A stretch of 64,000 nucleotides of DNA from Bacillus sp. FJAT-22090 (lineage in GTDB: Bacteria; Bacillota; Bacilli; Bacillales_A; Planococcaceae), in NCBI RefSeq assembly GCF_007676755.1, contig NZ_VEBK01000010.1, forward strand, positions 62,001 to 126,000, in the 5' to 3' direction. Positions 40,376 to 50,002 of the stretch are shown here, one piece after another. The position numbers were made by a program, and so were the translations under genes. Each line of letters begins with the position of its first letter. Within the stretch, counting starts at the first letter, position 1. Under the pieces are notes generated by a model. That model searched no databases. It saw nothing but the letters and a program-made list of their open reading frames with translations, and was not told the origin of the DNA.

Positions 40376-41424
40376 GCGGTCATCTCCTTTTGCAAATGCT
40401 CCATTTGGACACTTTCTTTCATTCCCACACGAAACCATTTTCCATCCAGCCCTTTGAAGTTTTCTGTGTGTCTAAGCACACATCCTTTTGCTAATAAATA
40501 CTCGAAAAAGTCCTTCGAACGAGCAGGATTCTGCAATTGAAAACAAATAAAATTAGTAGTAGAAGGTAATACGATGCAGTTCCTTTTTCTTAAAAATAGC
40601 GTCATTTGTTCACGCATCTCTTTAGCAAAAGCGATAGCCTGCATACGATAATCCTCCTCTAACAAGCACTCTGCTCCAATAGTCGTCGCAATCGCATTAC
40701 TATTCCAATGCGACATTCTTGAACGTATATCTTTAATTACCGGTTCACTAGCAAGTGCGTATCCTAGTCGAATACCGGGAATGGCGTACATTTTCGTCAT
40801 TGAACGTACAACAATAACGTTAGGAAAATCATTCAAATACGGGATAAATGATTCTTGTTCATCAATAAAATCAAGAAACGCTTCGTCTAAAATAATTTCA
40901 CATTTATACCGTTTCGCATATTTTGCTATTTGAATAATTTCTTCTAATGGGATTAAATGTCCGGTCGGATTATTAGGTCTGCAAATATAAATCACTTCTG
41001 CAAACTCTACTTCATCGAATACTTCATCCAAGGGGAGCTTTCCAGTTGCTATTATTTCTTTTATATACACATTGTAAGGAGCTAGTGTTGCTTCATATTC
41101 TGAAAAAGTTGGATGAATCAGTACCGCTCGTTTATTCTCATATCGTTTTGCAATGCTTGCGAAGATCTCCGCCGCTCCATTTCCAACGACCACATTACTC
41201 GCTGCTACATTATGATAATTTGCTGCAGCTGATAAAAATGGTTCTCCGAGTGGATCTGGATATTTTGTTATTAACTGTGCGTAGGTGGACCATTTTTCAT
41301 TCACAAATGCTGGTGGCCCTAATGGATTTACATTTTCACTATAGTCAATAACCACTTGAGGCATGTCGATTCCAATTCGTTCATATACGTGATGAGCATT
41401 AGCTCCGTGATTAGGTAATGCCAA
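40348..41424 (-). CDS. cobD: Threonine-phosphate decarboxylase CobD
   Basis: A PLP fold-type I enzyme that makes (R)-1-aminopropan-2-ol phosphate, the linker of the nucleotide loop. The product is 358 residues. NPLGPP, IYICRPNNPTGHL and the PLP lysine in RSMTKMYAIPGIRLGYA are present. It resembles histidinol-phosphate aminotransferase, but operon context decides. No PduX-type threonine kinase is in the window. Confidence 0.88.
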   Translation of the reverse strand: MALPNHGANAHHVYERIGIDMPQVVIDYSENVNPLGPPAFVNEKWSTYAQLITKYPDPLGEPFLSAAANYHNVAASNVVVGNGAAEIFASIAKRYENKRAVLIHPTFSEYEATLAPYNVYIKEIIATGKLPLDEVFDEVEFAEVIYICRPNNPTGHLIPLEEIIQIAKYAKRYKCEIILDEAFLDFIDEQESFIPYLNDFPNVIVVRSMTKMYAIPGIRLGYALASEPVIKDIRSRMSHWNSNAIATTIGAECLLEEDYRMQAIAFAKEMREQMTLFLRKRNCIVLPSTTNFICFQLQNPARSKDFFEYLLAKGCVLRHTENFKGLDGKWFRVGMKESVQMEHLQKEMTAWFEENLSS

Positions 41425-42382
41425 CTAAAATTCCTCCAATGACCATCATCCATAGCCAAAATAAAAATACAGCTGTATTCAAATGAGAGATGGTACTTAA
41501 TATATGGTTGGGAGATAATGGTACCTCTCCGATTCCCATAAGTGCTCGATTAGAAACGACCCCTTTATATGTATTTGTACCACCTAGCTGAATGCCTAGC
41601 TGATATGCAGTTGCCGCTTCCAAATAGCCACTATTTGGACTTGGATGTTTCTTTGCATCCTGCCACCAGCCTTTCATCCGTTTGCTGAATGGAAGGTTGC
41701 TTTCCTTCTTGCCCCAGAGCATGATGAGATAGCCAGTCAATCTGCTCGGTATGTAATTCGCTACGTCGTCTAGCTTTGCTGCCGCATATCCGAACTCTTC
41801 GTATTTCTCGTTTTTATAACCAACCATTGAATCGAGTGTATTTATCGCTTTATAGATCCAAAGCCCAGGTGCACCTGCGAACACAAACGCATAAAAAAGA
41901 GGAGCAGTTATTCCATCACTTATGTTTTCAGATACTGTCTCTACAACACCACGAGTAATTTCTTTTTCATTTAATTTTTCCGTATCTCGGCCAACGATCC
42001 AGGAAAGCTTTTGTCTAGCGGAAGGTAAGTCTTTTGCTACCAACGGTTTATATACATCCAGTGCTGCCTCTTTTAAACTTTTCTGAGCGAGTCCAGATGC
42101 AATCAGTATACTTTCTAGTGCGATTCCAACCCATATATGAATAGCGTAAGCTCCTATTAGAATAGCAACCGTAACGGAGAATGTTATCCCGATGACGATA
42201 AAAACGAGTAAAAAACCTTTCGCCTTCCGCGCTTTTCCTTTATTCAACCATGCTGTCAATTTAGAAATAAGGGTGCCAATAAATTTTACTGGATGGGGCC
42301 AGCTTGGTGGATCGCCAATTATTCGATCCAATATCAATCCAATCGCAATAGCAATTATATGTGGGCCCATTCCTATTTCCAT
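41411..42382 (-). CDS. cbiB: Adenosylcobinamide-phosphate synthase CbiB
   Basis: Membrane enzyme attaching the aminopropanol (phosphate) arm to adenosylcobyric acid. The 323 residues include about five helices, LILDRIIGDPPSWPHPVKFIG near the start, GRDTEKLNEKEI, and NISDGITAPLFYA. The frame overlaps the btuD-cbiZ stop by 10 bases. The ATG at 42382 and one four codons later are both possible starts. Confidence 0.93.
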   Translation of the reverse strand: MEIGMGPHIIAIAIGLILDRIIGDPPSWPHPVKFIGTLISKLTAWLNKGKARKAKGFLLVFIVIGITFSVTVAILIGAYAIHIWVGIALESILIASGLAQKSLKEAALDVYKPLVAKDLPSARQKLSWIVGRDTEKLNEKEITRGVVETVSENISDGITAPLFYAFVFAGAPGLWIYKAINTLDSMVGYKNEKYEEFGYAAAKLDDVANYIPSRLTGYLIMLWGKKESNLPFSKRMKGWWQDAKKHPSPNSGYLEAATAYQLGIQLGGTNTYKGVVSNRALMGIGEVPLSPNHILSTISHLNTAVFLFWLWMMVIGGILVGIT

Positions 42383-43842
42383 CCTTTTGCTTTTTTATAG
42401 ATTTGAATAGCTTCCACTGTACACTCATATACACCAAATCCGATTTTCTTACCTACTTCGGTGATTGGTCCTGCATATGGAATATGCGTGCCTGTTTGAG
42501 TTGCTGCTATTAGTATGCTATCGGTTGATGTTCCAGTAGCGATTGTTCCTGTACGAGGATCCTTAACTTGCTCAAATGCAAGAGCTTTCGTTTTTGCCTC
42601 AGTAGCTGTAATGACCGATTGAATAAAAGCTTCGTCAGAAAGTTCTCCGTTTACGACTATCCATGTATTAATCGTTCCAATTGCAGGGAGCATTTCTACT
42701 TCATGTGCTCTGGATACGTCCACCGCGTTCCCTACTCCAGCCGTTACCATGATAACGATGCTCCCAAATGGTGTATCATATTCTTTAATAATAGCATCCT
42801 TCGTATTAACAGCAGTCATCATCCCTACTGTATCTGCTTCCGAAAACCCTTCCTTTGCCAAATACTCGAGCATTTCTTTTTGCACATTATCACAAGCGTA
42901 GTTGGCATCCACTCTTCTATTGACGAAGTTTTTATACCATCCACTTCCAGCATTGATCACTGCGGATGACCATGTTTTGAGTTGCGTTTCCGCTTCAAAA
43001 ATAACTAACTCACCTGTAATTTGGAAGTTTTCTGTAGTGATTCGTTTATTATTCGGTTTTTCAATTACATCAGGAAGAATGGTGATTTGGGGCTTCGGAC
43101 GCTCTGGATGTGGATTTGTGCTAATCCTTGCTTCGTACACCGTTTCAATTTGATCTTTCTGTACTACTTCATGCGGTGCACCTATTACTTTAACTTCCCC
43201 TCGATCCATTAGTAGCAGGCGATCACAATATAGTGATGCAAGATTAATATCATGGAATATACTAATAATCGTAATTCCCTTCTCAATTGCCTGTGTTTTA
43301 ATCGTATCAAGCAATTGTTTTTGGTGGGCAATGTCTAGATGATTGGTCGGTTCATCCAGTAGTAGTATCGGTGCCTGTTGCGCAAGGGCTTGGGCAACAA
43401 ATACACGTTGCTGCTCTCCACCCGATAAAAGGTCTAGCATTTGATGCTCGTATCTTTCCATTGCCGTAAGTTTCATCGCTTCAGCTACTGCCGTTTCATC
43501 TTCATCCGACCAAGAAGAGAACAATCCACTTTGATGGGGATAACGACCAAGTGCAATCGTATCCCTCACCGTATGCGAAAATGCATGGCTATGTAATTGC
43601 GGTAAAACTGCCATTTTTTTAGCAAGCTCTTTTGAGGTATACGATTTTAACGATCTTCCGTCTACTAGGACATCCCCAGACTCCATATTTAATATTCCAC
43701 TTATCACCTTTAGCAGCGTTGACTTTCCGCTACCATTCGGACCAAGTATGCCAAGCATTTCTCCTTTTTCAACTTCAAAGGAGACGTTTTTCACGATCAT
43801 TTTTCGATCATAGCCACCTGACACGTTTTCCACTTGCAGCAT
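42373..43842 (-). CDS. Corrinoid ABC ATPase (BtuD) fused to adenosylcobinamide amidohydrolase (CbiZ)
   Basis: A 489-residue fusion. Residues about 1-250 are an ABC ATPase: GPNGSGKST, LPQLHSHAFSHTV, LSGGEQQRVF, ILLLDEPTNHLD and IFHDINLA. Residues about 270-489 are CbiZ: ACDNVQKEM, VGMMTAVNTKDA, VTAGVGNAVD and GTIATGTSTDSILIAA. CbiZ cuts the aminopropanol arm from adenosylcobinamide or pseudo-B12-type corrinoids to give adenosylcobyric acid. The fusion ties import to remodelling. It lies between btuC and cbiB, 2 bases after btuC. Confidence 0.92.
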   Translation of the reverse strand: MLQVENVSGGYDRKMIVKNVSFEVEKGEMLGILGPNGSGKSTLLKVISGILNMESGDVLVDGRSLKSYTSKELAKKMAVLPQLHSHAFSHTVRDTIALGRYPHQSGLFSSWSDEDETAVAEAMKLTAMERYEHQMLDLLSGGEQQRVFVAQALAQQAPILLLDEPTNHLDIAHQKQLLDTIKTQAIEKGITIISIFHDINLASLYCDRLLLMDRGEVKVIGAPHEVVQKDQIETVYEARISTNPHPERPKPQITILPDVIEKPNNKRITTENFQITGELVIFEAETQLKTWSSAVINAGSGWYKNFVNRRVDANYACDNVQKEMLEYLAKEGFSEADTVGMMTAVNTKDAIIKEYDTPFGSIVIMVTAGVGNAVDVSRAHEVEMLPAIGTINTWIVVNGELSDEAFIQSVITATEAKTKALAFEQVKDPRTGTIATGTSTDSILIAATQTGTHIPYAGPITEVGKKIGFGVYECTVEAIQIYKKAKGWK

Positions 43843-43844
43843 AA

Positions 43845-44840
43845 TTAGATGCCTCCTTTTTTCCGTTGTCTAAAGAAGATGAATGCAAAAACGGGTGCCC
43901 CAATAAAAGCAGTTATTACACCAATTGGTAGCTCCGTTGGTGAAATTATCGTACGAGACACTAAATCGCAAATGATCAATAGTGCCGCTCCGTTTATAAA
44001 GCTAAGCGGCAGTACGTGACGATTGTCGGAACCAAATAATAACCTCGTCATATGAGGGACGACAAGCCCTACAAAGCCAATCGTTCCAGACACTGCAACA
44101 GCCGTTCCTGTCAGCATGGAGCCTCCTATTAAAATCATCATTTTTCGTTGCTTCACATTGACCCCTAAATGCTTTGCCCGTTCTTCTCCAAAGAGCATCG
44201 CATTTAACTCTCTTCTGTTTAACCACAATAAAAACGTACCTATTAATACAAACGGTAACGCCATTTGTACAAAGCTCCAACCGCGCATCGAAACACTTCC
44301 GAGCAGCCAGCCTATTATTTGCCTTAATTCTTCTCCTGTTAGTGCAATCATTAACGAAATTACAGATCCTAAAAACGAACTAAAAATAATACCAGTTAAA
44401 ATAATCGTTTCCATCTTCATTGCCCGGTCAACTAGCTTGGCAAAGGTAATCACCAGTAGCATTGTAACTAATGCACCAATCATGCTGAAAATGGGTAATG
44501 TGAATATTCCTAGAAATGGTACCGAAATACCGAAAAAGAGCGTAGCCACGGCACCTACTGAGGCACCGGACGACACTCCTAACGTATAAGGATCGGCAAG
44601 CGGATTTTTTAACAGCCCTTGAAATGCAGCACCTGCAATGGCTAGTGATGCACCAACTAAACCTGCAAGCACCACACGTGGCATGCGAATTTTCCAAACA
44701 ATATTCGTTGCTATTTTATCTGCTCCCGTATCCCATAATGTGCTGATCGGTACCTTAACGGATCCGACCGATACACCAAGCCAGATTGCTATTAAAAGAG
44801 CTGCAATCGACAAGATGTAGCCGATCATAGCTTTACTCAC
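43845..44840 (-). CDS. btuC: Corrinoid ABC transporter permease BtuC
   Basis: A FecCD/BtuC-family permease with about ten helices, including GAAFQGLLKNPLADPYTLG and VGLVVPHMTRLLFG. The best start is GTG 44840 (VSKAMIGYILSI, about 331 residues): AGAGGC lies 6 bases before it, whereas a TTG ten codons upstream has no site. It overlaps the btuF stop by 8 bases. Confidence 0.93.
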   Translation of the reverse strand: MSKAMIGYILSIAALLIAIWLGVSVGSVKVPISTLWDTGADKIATNIVWKIRMPRVVLAGLVGASLAIAGAAFQGLLKNPLADPYTLGVSSGASVGAVATLFFGISVPFLGIFTLPIFSMIGALVTMLLVITFAKLVDRAMKMETIILTGIIFSSFLGSVISLMIALTGEELRQIIGWLLGSVSMRGWSFVQMALPFVLIGTFLLWLNRRELNAMLFGEERAKHLGVNVKQRKMMILIGGSMLTGTAVAVSGTIGFVGLVVPHMTRLLFGSDNRHVLPLSFINGAALLIICDLVSRTIISPTELPIGVITAFIGAPVFAFIFFRQRKKGGI

Positions 44841-45801
44841 TAAACGCCTCTGGATAAATTGCTTTCGCAACTTCTTCTAGACCTTCTGCTAGACGTGGGC
44901 CTGTACGACTTGTTAAGTTTTCATCTACTTGTACAACCGCATTGTTTGTCACAGCTGTAATAGAATCAAACCCGTCACGAGCTTTCACTTTATCCACAAT
45001 TCCTTCTACATAGCTATACATAACTATAATTACATCCGGGTTGCGTTTAACAATTTCTTCTGGCTCGATTTTAAACCAGCCTTCTTGGTCAGCAGCAATA
45101 TTTTCTGCATTCACCATATCTAAAATTTCTTGCATGAATGTTCCTTTACCTGGTGTATAAATTTCTGGGACATCCGAAGTTTCAACGAATACTGTCTTCT
45201 TCGTTTCTACTTTTGCTACTTTCTCTTTTACTTCTTCTACTTTTGCTTTCATGTCTTCTACAATTTTTTGTGCTTCTTCAAACTTACCAGTAGCACGTCC
45301 AATTTGCTCGATTGTAGTATATGTTTCATTGAAGTCCACAGCATTTTTCACTACAAATACTTTCACACCGGCATCACGAATTTGTTGCAATCCAGCTTCG
45401 CCCATACCTAACATGGACTCATGCGCGAATACAATATCTGGGTTCATCGATAAGATTTTTTCGACATTGAATTCCATTCCGCCAATTTTCTCTTTTTCAA
45501 GTGCTTCTTCTGGATAATTATCAAAGTCATTCACGCCGACGATTTCATCATTCAAACCAAGTGCAAATAAAATTTCCGTGTTGCTTGGTAACATCGAAAC
45601 AATCGTTTTTGGCGCTTCCTCTAACGTGATCTCTTCGCCAACTGCATCCGTTATCGTCATTGGGAATGTTGTTTCATCTACAACTACTTCCTCTTGTGTG
45701 TTGCCTTTATCTGCGATAGGTGTTTCTTCTTTTTGTCCGCATCCGACTAGCAATAGTACTGCAATCGCGGTTGTCATCCATAATTGCCATAGTTTCTTCA
45801 T
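44833..45801 (-). CDS. btuF: Corrinoid-binding lipoprotein BtuF
   Basis: A class III binding protein of 322 residues. The signal peptide ends in lipobox LLLVGC (Cys near 21). SMLPSNTEILFALG and VGVNDFDNYPEE are typical of BtuF/FhuD folds, and a long central helix rich in Lys/Glu (about 165-200) joins the lobes. First gene of the cobalamin operon, right behind the riboswitch and its terminator. Confidence 0.92.
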   Translation of the reverse strand: MKKLWQLWMTTAIAVLLLVGCGQKEETPIADKGNTQEEVVVDETTFPMTITDAVGEEITLEEAPKTIVSMLPSNTEILFALGLNDEIVGVNDFDNYPEEALEKEKIGGMEFNVEKILSMNPDIVFAHESMLGMGEAGLQQIRDAGVKVFVVKNAVDFNETYTTIEQIGRATGKFEEAQKIVEDMKAKVEEVKEKVAKVETKKTVFVETSDVPEIYTPGKGTFMQEILDMVNAENIAADQEGWFKIEPEEIVKRNPDVIIVMYSYVEGIVDKVKARDGFDSITAVTNNAVVQVDENLTSRTGPRLAEGLEEVAKAIYPEAFSE

Positions 45802-45830
45802 GTGCTTTTTCCCCCATTATTCTCCAAAAT

Positions 45831-45859
45831 AAAAAACTCTCGTCCACAATGAACGAGAG
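45831..45859 (-). terminator. Riboswitch-controlled terminator before btuF
   Basis: CTCTCGT (45837-45843) and ACGAGAG (45853-45859) form a 7-bp stem. TTTTTTATTTT follows on the minus strand. It lies between the cobalamin aptamer and btuF, so it is the likely off-state element. Confidence 0.82.
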
Positions 45860-45943
45860 ATAGAATAGGTATAAATCTGCAAGGTAACCAATTGCCAAGC
45901 CGACTTACACGAAACCTATCCTCGTAGGCATAAATGTGTAGAC

Positions 45944-46062
45944 ACATAAAGGCAGGTTTTCTGACTTATGATAGGTTTCTATCACTTACAGTGGCGGGAC
46001 CGTGCTGGATTCGAACCAGCTTCCCTTTTAACTTACTAGTCTATTAGTAAGCACCTTTATGT
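45944..46062 (-). promoter_or_regulatory. Cobalamin riboswitch
   Basis: On the minus strand the P1 arms ACATAAAGG/CCTTTATGT (46054-46062 with 45944-45952) enclose the aptamer. GGTCCCGCCACTGTA and the B12 box AAGTCAGAAAACCTGCC (45951-45967) are the class signature. A T-arm-like loop (GGTTCGAATCC) belongs to the aptamer and is not a tRNA. Downstream of P1, GGATAGG can pair with an upstream CCTATC, which may help the switch. It governs the 13-gene operon down to cblS. Confidence 0.95.
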
Positions 46063-46090
46063 TAAAAATTATTATTGATGCATCGATTTC

Positions 46091-46118
46091 ATTATACATG
46101 AAATCATCCACCTGTCGA
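46091..46118 (-). promoter_or_regulatory. Promoter of the cobalamin operon
   Basis: On the minus strand TCGACA (46113-46118) and TATAAT (46091-46096) are 16 bases apart. A start near 46084 places the aptamer at the very 5' end of the transcript. Confidence 0.7.
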
Positions 46119-46138
46119 CTAGCAAATTTTCAGAAAGA

Positions 46139-47512
46139 TTATTCTAATATTGCCTTTAGTGATTTTCGTTTCCAATTAAAATGATAATACAAATACTGTG
46201 CGATTAAATTGACTAAAAATGCAATCGGATATGCCAGCCATATACCATTAATACCCATATCCGTAAAATGCGAGAGTATATATGCTACCGGAACTTGAAC
46301 GAGAATAATACTTGAAATAGTGAAAAATGTCGGCCATAACACTGAGCCTGTTGCTCTCATTGTCGCAGATAGCGTCTGTGTGTTACCTAAAATAACGTAA
46401 CTCCAAAAAGAGATAAGAATCAGTCCTTGAGCAATTTCCACTGTCTCTGTATTATCCAAAAAGACATTAAGAATAGGATTCGAAAACAAATACACTAATA
46501 GTATGAGTACCCCCACTAATAGGTAATTTAGTATAATACCCGTTTTTGTAACTTGTTTAATATTTAAAGTCTTACCAGAGCCTATAAATTGTGAAACAAA
46601 AACGGACACCGCAATAGAAATACTTATTGCTGGGATTTGCACATAGCTTGCTATTTGATTGACAATACCATATGCTGCTGTCGCATTTGATCCATACTCG
46701 TTTACAAAAGATATAACAGCCACTTCAGACAAAGAAATAGCAACCATACTAACACTTGTAGGAATTGCTAAGCGAAGCAAGTTTTTCAATACGGACCCAT
46801 TCCACTTAAAACTCTTTAAAATAGTAGCATCTAATTTGAGGACATGTTTTTTTCTTTGCAAATAACCTAGCAGTAGAATAAATGTCAATAAACTTGAAAC
46901 CACAGCTGCATAGGCTGCACCGTTCAGTCCGAATTCCGGTAACCCAAACCAACCAAAAAGTAGTGGAGGAAGCAATACAATATTTAATATAGTGCTGATC
47001 AATAAAAAATAAAATGGCGTCTTCGAATCTCCAACTCCACGTAAGAAAGTTGTATAAACCATATATAAAAATGTAATAGGTAATGTTACAAACAATATCC
47101 TTGCATAGCCCGCACTCTCATTAAGTATATTTTTAGGTGTCCCCATTAGTTCCAGTATATAATTTGTGAAAAAACTCCCCAAGATGGCAACAATAACAGA
47201 AAGAATCAAGGTGAAAGATAAAGTGACACCAACAATTTCCTTCATTTTTGGGATATTTCCTCCCCCAAAAGATTGTCCCACTAAAATCGAGCTTCCCGAA
47301 CCAATTCCGATGGCAAATGAAACAAGAAAAAAGAAAAGCGGAAAAAATGCTGATAGAGCAGCGAGTGCATCTACTCCAAGCGTTTTCCCTACAACAATAA
47401 TTCCAAATACCTGTCCTAATGACTGCAATACACTCGCAAAAATAACCGGAATCAAAAATAAAATCATTGATTTTTTTAATGTATTACTTTTTGACTCTTC
47501 CGTTACATTCAT
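46139..47512 (-). CDS. MATE-family efflux transporter
   Basis: A 457-residue protein with about 12 membrane helices in two MATE halves (GKTLGVDALAALSAFFPL; GSNATAAYGIVNQI). It exports drugs or metabolites using sodium or protons. The start is ATG 47512 (MNVTEESKSN), 7 bases after AGAGG. It stands alone between argS and the cobalamin operon, with no clear terminator before the next promoter. The substrate is unknown. Related proteins near B12 genes do not make it a corrinoid pump. Confidence 0.9.
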   Translation of the reverse strand: MNVTEESKSNTLKKSMILFLIPVIFASVLQSLGQVFGIIVVGKTLGVDALAALSAFFPLFFFLVSFAIGIGSGSSILVGQSFGGGNIPKMKEIVGVTLSFTLILSVIVAILGSFFTNYILELMGTPKNILNESAGYARILFVTLPITFLYMVYTTFLRGVGDSKTPFYFLLISTILNIVLLPPLLFGWFGLPEFGLNGAAYAAVVSSLLTFILLLGYLQRKKHVLKLDATILKSFKWNGSVLKNLLRLAIPTSVSMVAISLSEVAVISFVNEYGSNATAAYGIVNQIASYVQIPAISISIAVSVFVSQFIGSGKTLNIKQVTKTGIILNYLLVGVLILLVYLFSNPILNVFLDNTETVEIAQGLILISFWSYVILGNTQTLSATMRATGSVLWPTFFTISSIILVQVPVAYILSHFTDMGINGIWLAYPIAFLVNLIAQYLYYHFNWKRKSLKAILE

Positions 47513-47650
47513 ATAAAAACCTCTTTTCCATAAAAAAACAAACATATTATTAATTTGTCTATTTAGTTACTAACATATTAATATATCGTTTGTATAAAAT
47601 CAATATTTTTTTTACGAATGTCTTCTGCGAGTTCTACATCTCCCAACGAC

Positions 47651-47682
47651 AAAAAAACACTTCGACCGAAGTCGAAGTGTTT
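47651..47682 (-). terminator. Terminator after argS
   Basis: AAACACTTCGAC (47655-47666) pairs perfectly with GTCGAAGTGTTT (47671-47682). T residues follow on the minus strand. It is 12 bases past the argS stop. Confidence 0.9.
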
Positions 47683-47694
47683 AAAGAAATATTA

Positions 47695-49362
47695 TTACAT
47701 TTTTTCCGGAGCAGCTACACCGATTAAGCGTAGAGCATTGGCAATTGTTTGGCGTGCAGCAGTTACTAATGCTAAACGGGCACCTGTTAGTGCTACATTT
47801 TCTGCATCCAGTACTTTATCCGCATTGTAGAAACTGTGGAAAGTCGCAGCAAGCTCTTGAATATAAGTTGCTACGCGGTGAGGTGCGCGAAGTTTTGCAG
47901 CATCTGCCACTACTTGCGGGAAGTCACCGATTTTTTTCAATAAGTCCATTTCTTTTTCACTTTGCAATAATTCAAGTGAATCTATAGAAGCGTTCAAGCC
48001 TTGTGTCTCCGCGGAACGCAAAATCGAGCAAATACGTGCATGTGCATATTGTGCATAATACACTGGGTTTTCATTTGACTGGGAAACCGCTAAATCCAAG
48101 TCGAAATCCATATGTGAATCGCCTGAGCGCATACCAAAGAAATAACGAACTGCGTCTAATCCTACTTCTTCTACTAACTCACGCATCGTAACAGCTTTTC
48201 CAGTACGTTTACTCATTTTCATTTTTTCGCCGTCTTTGTACAGCTGTACCATTTGAATAACGGAAACTTCTAGTTTTTCACGCTCGTATCCAAGTGCTTC
48301 AATCGCTGCTTTCATACGTGGGATATAGCCGTGGTGGTCTGCTCCCCAAATATTAATCAGCTGGTCGAATCCACGTACTAATTTATCTTCATGGTATGCA
48401 ATATCTGGCAATAAATAAGTGAATGATCCATCGCTTTTAATCAATACACGATCTTTGTCATCTCCAAATGTTGTAGAACGGAACCAGGTCGCTCCCTCTT
48501 CTTCAAAAATATGACCGTTCGCTTTTAATTTATCCAACGCTACTTCAATTTTCCCCTCTTCATATAAAGAAGTTTCAGAGAACCAATTATCAAAACCAAC
48601 TCGGAAATCTGCTAGGTCTTTTTGTAATTTAGCAAGCTCTACTTTTAAGCCATGTGAACGGAATGCTTTATAACGTTCCTCATCTGACATTTGAACAAAC
48701 TTATCTCCATGCTCTTTTACAAGTTTAGCTGCGATATCGATAATATCTTGGCCGCGGTATCCATCTTCCGGCATTTCTTTTTCTAATCCTAACGCCTCAA
48801 AATAGCGAACTTCAATCGAAACTGCTAAGTTGTGGATTTGATTGCCAGCGTCATTGATATAATATTCGCGTTCCACATCGTATCCTGCAAAATCCAAAAC
48901 ATTACATAATGAATCGCCTACAGACGCACCACGAGCATGCCCTAGGTGCAAATCACCTGTTGGATTTGCAGAAACGAACTCGACTTGGATTTTTTCACCA
49001 GCACCTGATGCTGTGCGACCATAGTCTGCTTGTTCAGCAAGCACTGCTTTTACTACGTCCTGTAAGTAATCCTTACGAACTGTGATATTCATAAATCCTG
49101 GACCAGCGATATCGATTTTCTCCATCATTGTTCCACTCATGTCTAAGTTTTCTACAATCGCTTCTGCAATTTGACGTGGATTTCTTTTTGCAATCTTAGT
49201 TAATTGCATCGCAATATTAGTTGCATAATCCCCATTTGCTTTATCTTTCGGTGTTTCTAGATGAACAGAAGGAATCTGCTCTTCTGTTACAAGTTCCGCT
49301 TTTACTATTGCTTGCTGCAACGCCGTTTTAATGGATTGTTGCACTTTTTCTACTGCGTTCAT
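47695..49362 (-). CDS. argS: Arginyl-tRNA synthetase
   Basis: A class I enzyme of 555 residues. The HIGH motif is [10 protein letters not shown] (about 130) and the KMSKS variant is KMSKRTG (about 365). The N-terminal tRNA-recognition domain and the C-terminal DALR domain ([13 protein letters not shown] onward) are complete. It starts directly at the base after the ywiB stop, so the two are coupled. Confidence 0.97.
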   Translation of the reverse strand: MNAVEKVQQSIKTALQQAIVKAELVTEEQIPSVHLETPKDKANGDYATNIAMQLTKIAKRNPRQIAEAIVENLDMSGTMMEKIDIAGPGFMNITVRKDYLQDVVKAVLAEQADYGRTASGAGEKIQVEFVSANPTGDLHLGHARGASVGDSLCNVLDFAGYDVEREYYINDAGNQIHNLAVSIEVRYFEALGLEKEMPEDGYRGQDIIDIAAKLVKEHGDKFVQMSDEERYKAFRSHGLKVELAKLQKDLADFRVGFDNWFSETSLYEEGKIEVALDKLKANGHIFEEEGATWFRSTTFGDDKDRVLIKSDGSFTYLLPDIAYHEDKLVRGFDQLINIWGADHHGYIPRMKAAIEALGYEREKLEVSVIQMVQLYKDGEKMKMSKRTGKAVTMRELVEEVGLDAVRYFFGMRSGDSHMDFDLDLAVSQSNENPVYYAQYAHARICSILRSAETQGLNASIDSLELLQSEKEMDLLKKIGDFPQVVADAAKLRAPHRVATYIQELAATFHSFYNADKVLDAENVALTGARLALVTAARQTIANALRLIGVAAPEKM

Positions 49363-49791
49363 TTAATCCGCCTCCGTATAAATTAGTTCTAATGTATATG
49401 TACCAACTACTTCTTCATTTATTAAGAGTTCATACTCTACTCGAAATTGCCCAACTTCAACTTTTAGCTGTTTCGTATTTATCGTGATCATCATTGTGCC
49501 ATAATCAGTGTCGTAGCTTCCTACCTGTGGCTCTCCTAAGCGGAATGGCAACCGCATTTTCACGCCACCACTGCGTAATATCAAAGCAGAATCACTGCTT
49601 AGCTTTACCGTTGTTCGAACTGACTTTTCGTTCTGCATTTCCTCGTAAACTAAATAAGGCTGCTTCCCTTTTATCGTTAGCTCACCTGTTGTTTGAATAT
49701 GAATAGTTTCTGATGCGGCGTCCGGATGTTGAATCGTAGATATTAATCGGACATTTACTGATTTCTTTATCGGTTGAGACATTGCGTTCAT
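49363..49791 (-). CDS. ywiB: DUF1934 beta-barrel protein YwiB
   Basis: A 142-residue protein of the DUF1934 calycin-like family (GGVKMRLPFRLGEPQVGSYD). The gene precedes argS in many Bacillales. Function unknown. Start at the first ATG or at codon 4, both near a weak GGATG site. Confidence 0.85.
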   Translation of the reverse strand: MNAMSQPIKKSVNVRLISTIQHPDAASETIHIQTTGELTIKGKQPYLVYEEMQNEKSVRTTVKLSSDSALILRSGGVKMRLPFRLGEPQVGSYDTDYGTMMITINTKQLKVEVGQFRVEYELLINEEVVGTYTLELIYTEAD

Positions 49792-49860
49792 CCTTTAGTG
49801 CATTTTTTGCTATAACCTTTATATTATAAAGCTAAAAGCATGATAATTACAACAAAACCT

Positions 49861-49895
49861 AAAAAAACGTGATGCCCGAAGTGGACAACACGTTT
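49861..49895 (-). terminator. Terminator after speB and its duplicated tail
   Basis: AAACGTG (49865-49871) pairs with CACGTTT (49889-49895). A T run follows on the minus strand. It lies beyond the speB tail copy. Confidence 0.75.
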
Positions 49896-49900
49896 GCTTA

Positions 49901-49963
49901 TTATTTCACCCAGCCTAAAATCATTTCACGTAGTAGCTTCGATTCTGTGTTGGCTGTTTGCTC
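49901..49963 (-). pseudogene. Remnant copy of the speB 3' end
   Basis: Twenty codons and a TAA (EQTANTESKLLREMILGWVK) repeat the last 20 residues of SpeB with one amino-acid change (E for A). The DNA differs at many third positions. Upstream of it the similarity stops. It has no start and is not a gene. The pattern fits a leftover of a second agmatinase gene or a recombination scar, not a fresh duplication. Confidence 0.8.
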
Positions 49964-50002
49964 CTGCGCAAAGCTCGTCGCAGTAACCCTTAATATTGCT
50001 TT

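Noticed and set aside
45985-46025. tRNA-like T arm (GGTTCGAATCC) on the minus strand
   Set aside because: It has no acceptor stem or anticodon arm and lies inside the cobalamin riboswitch.
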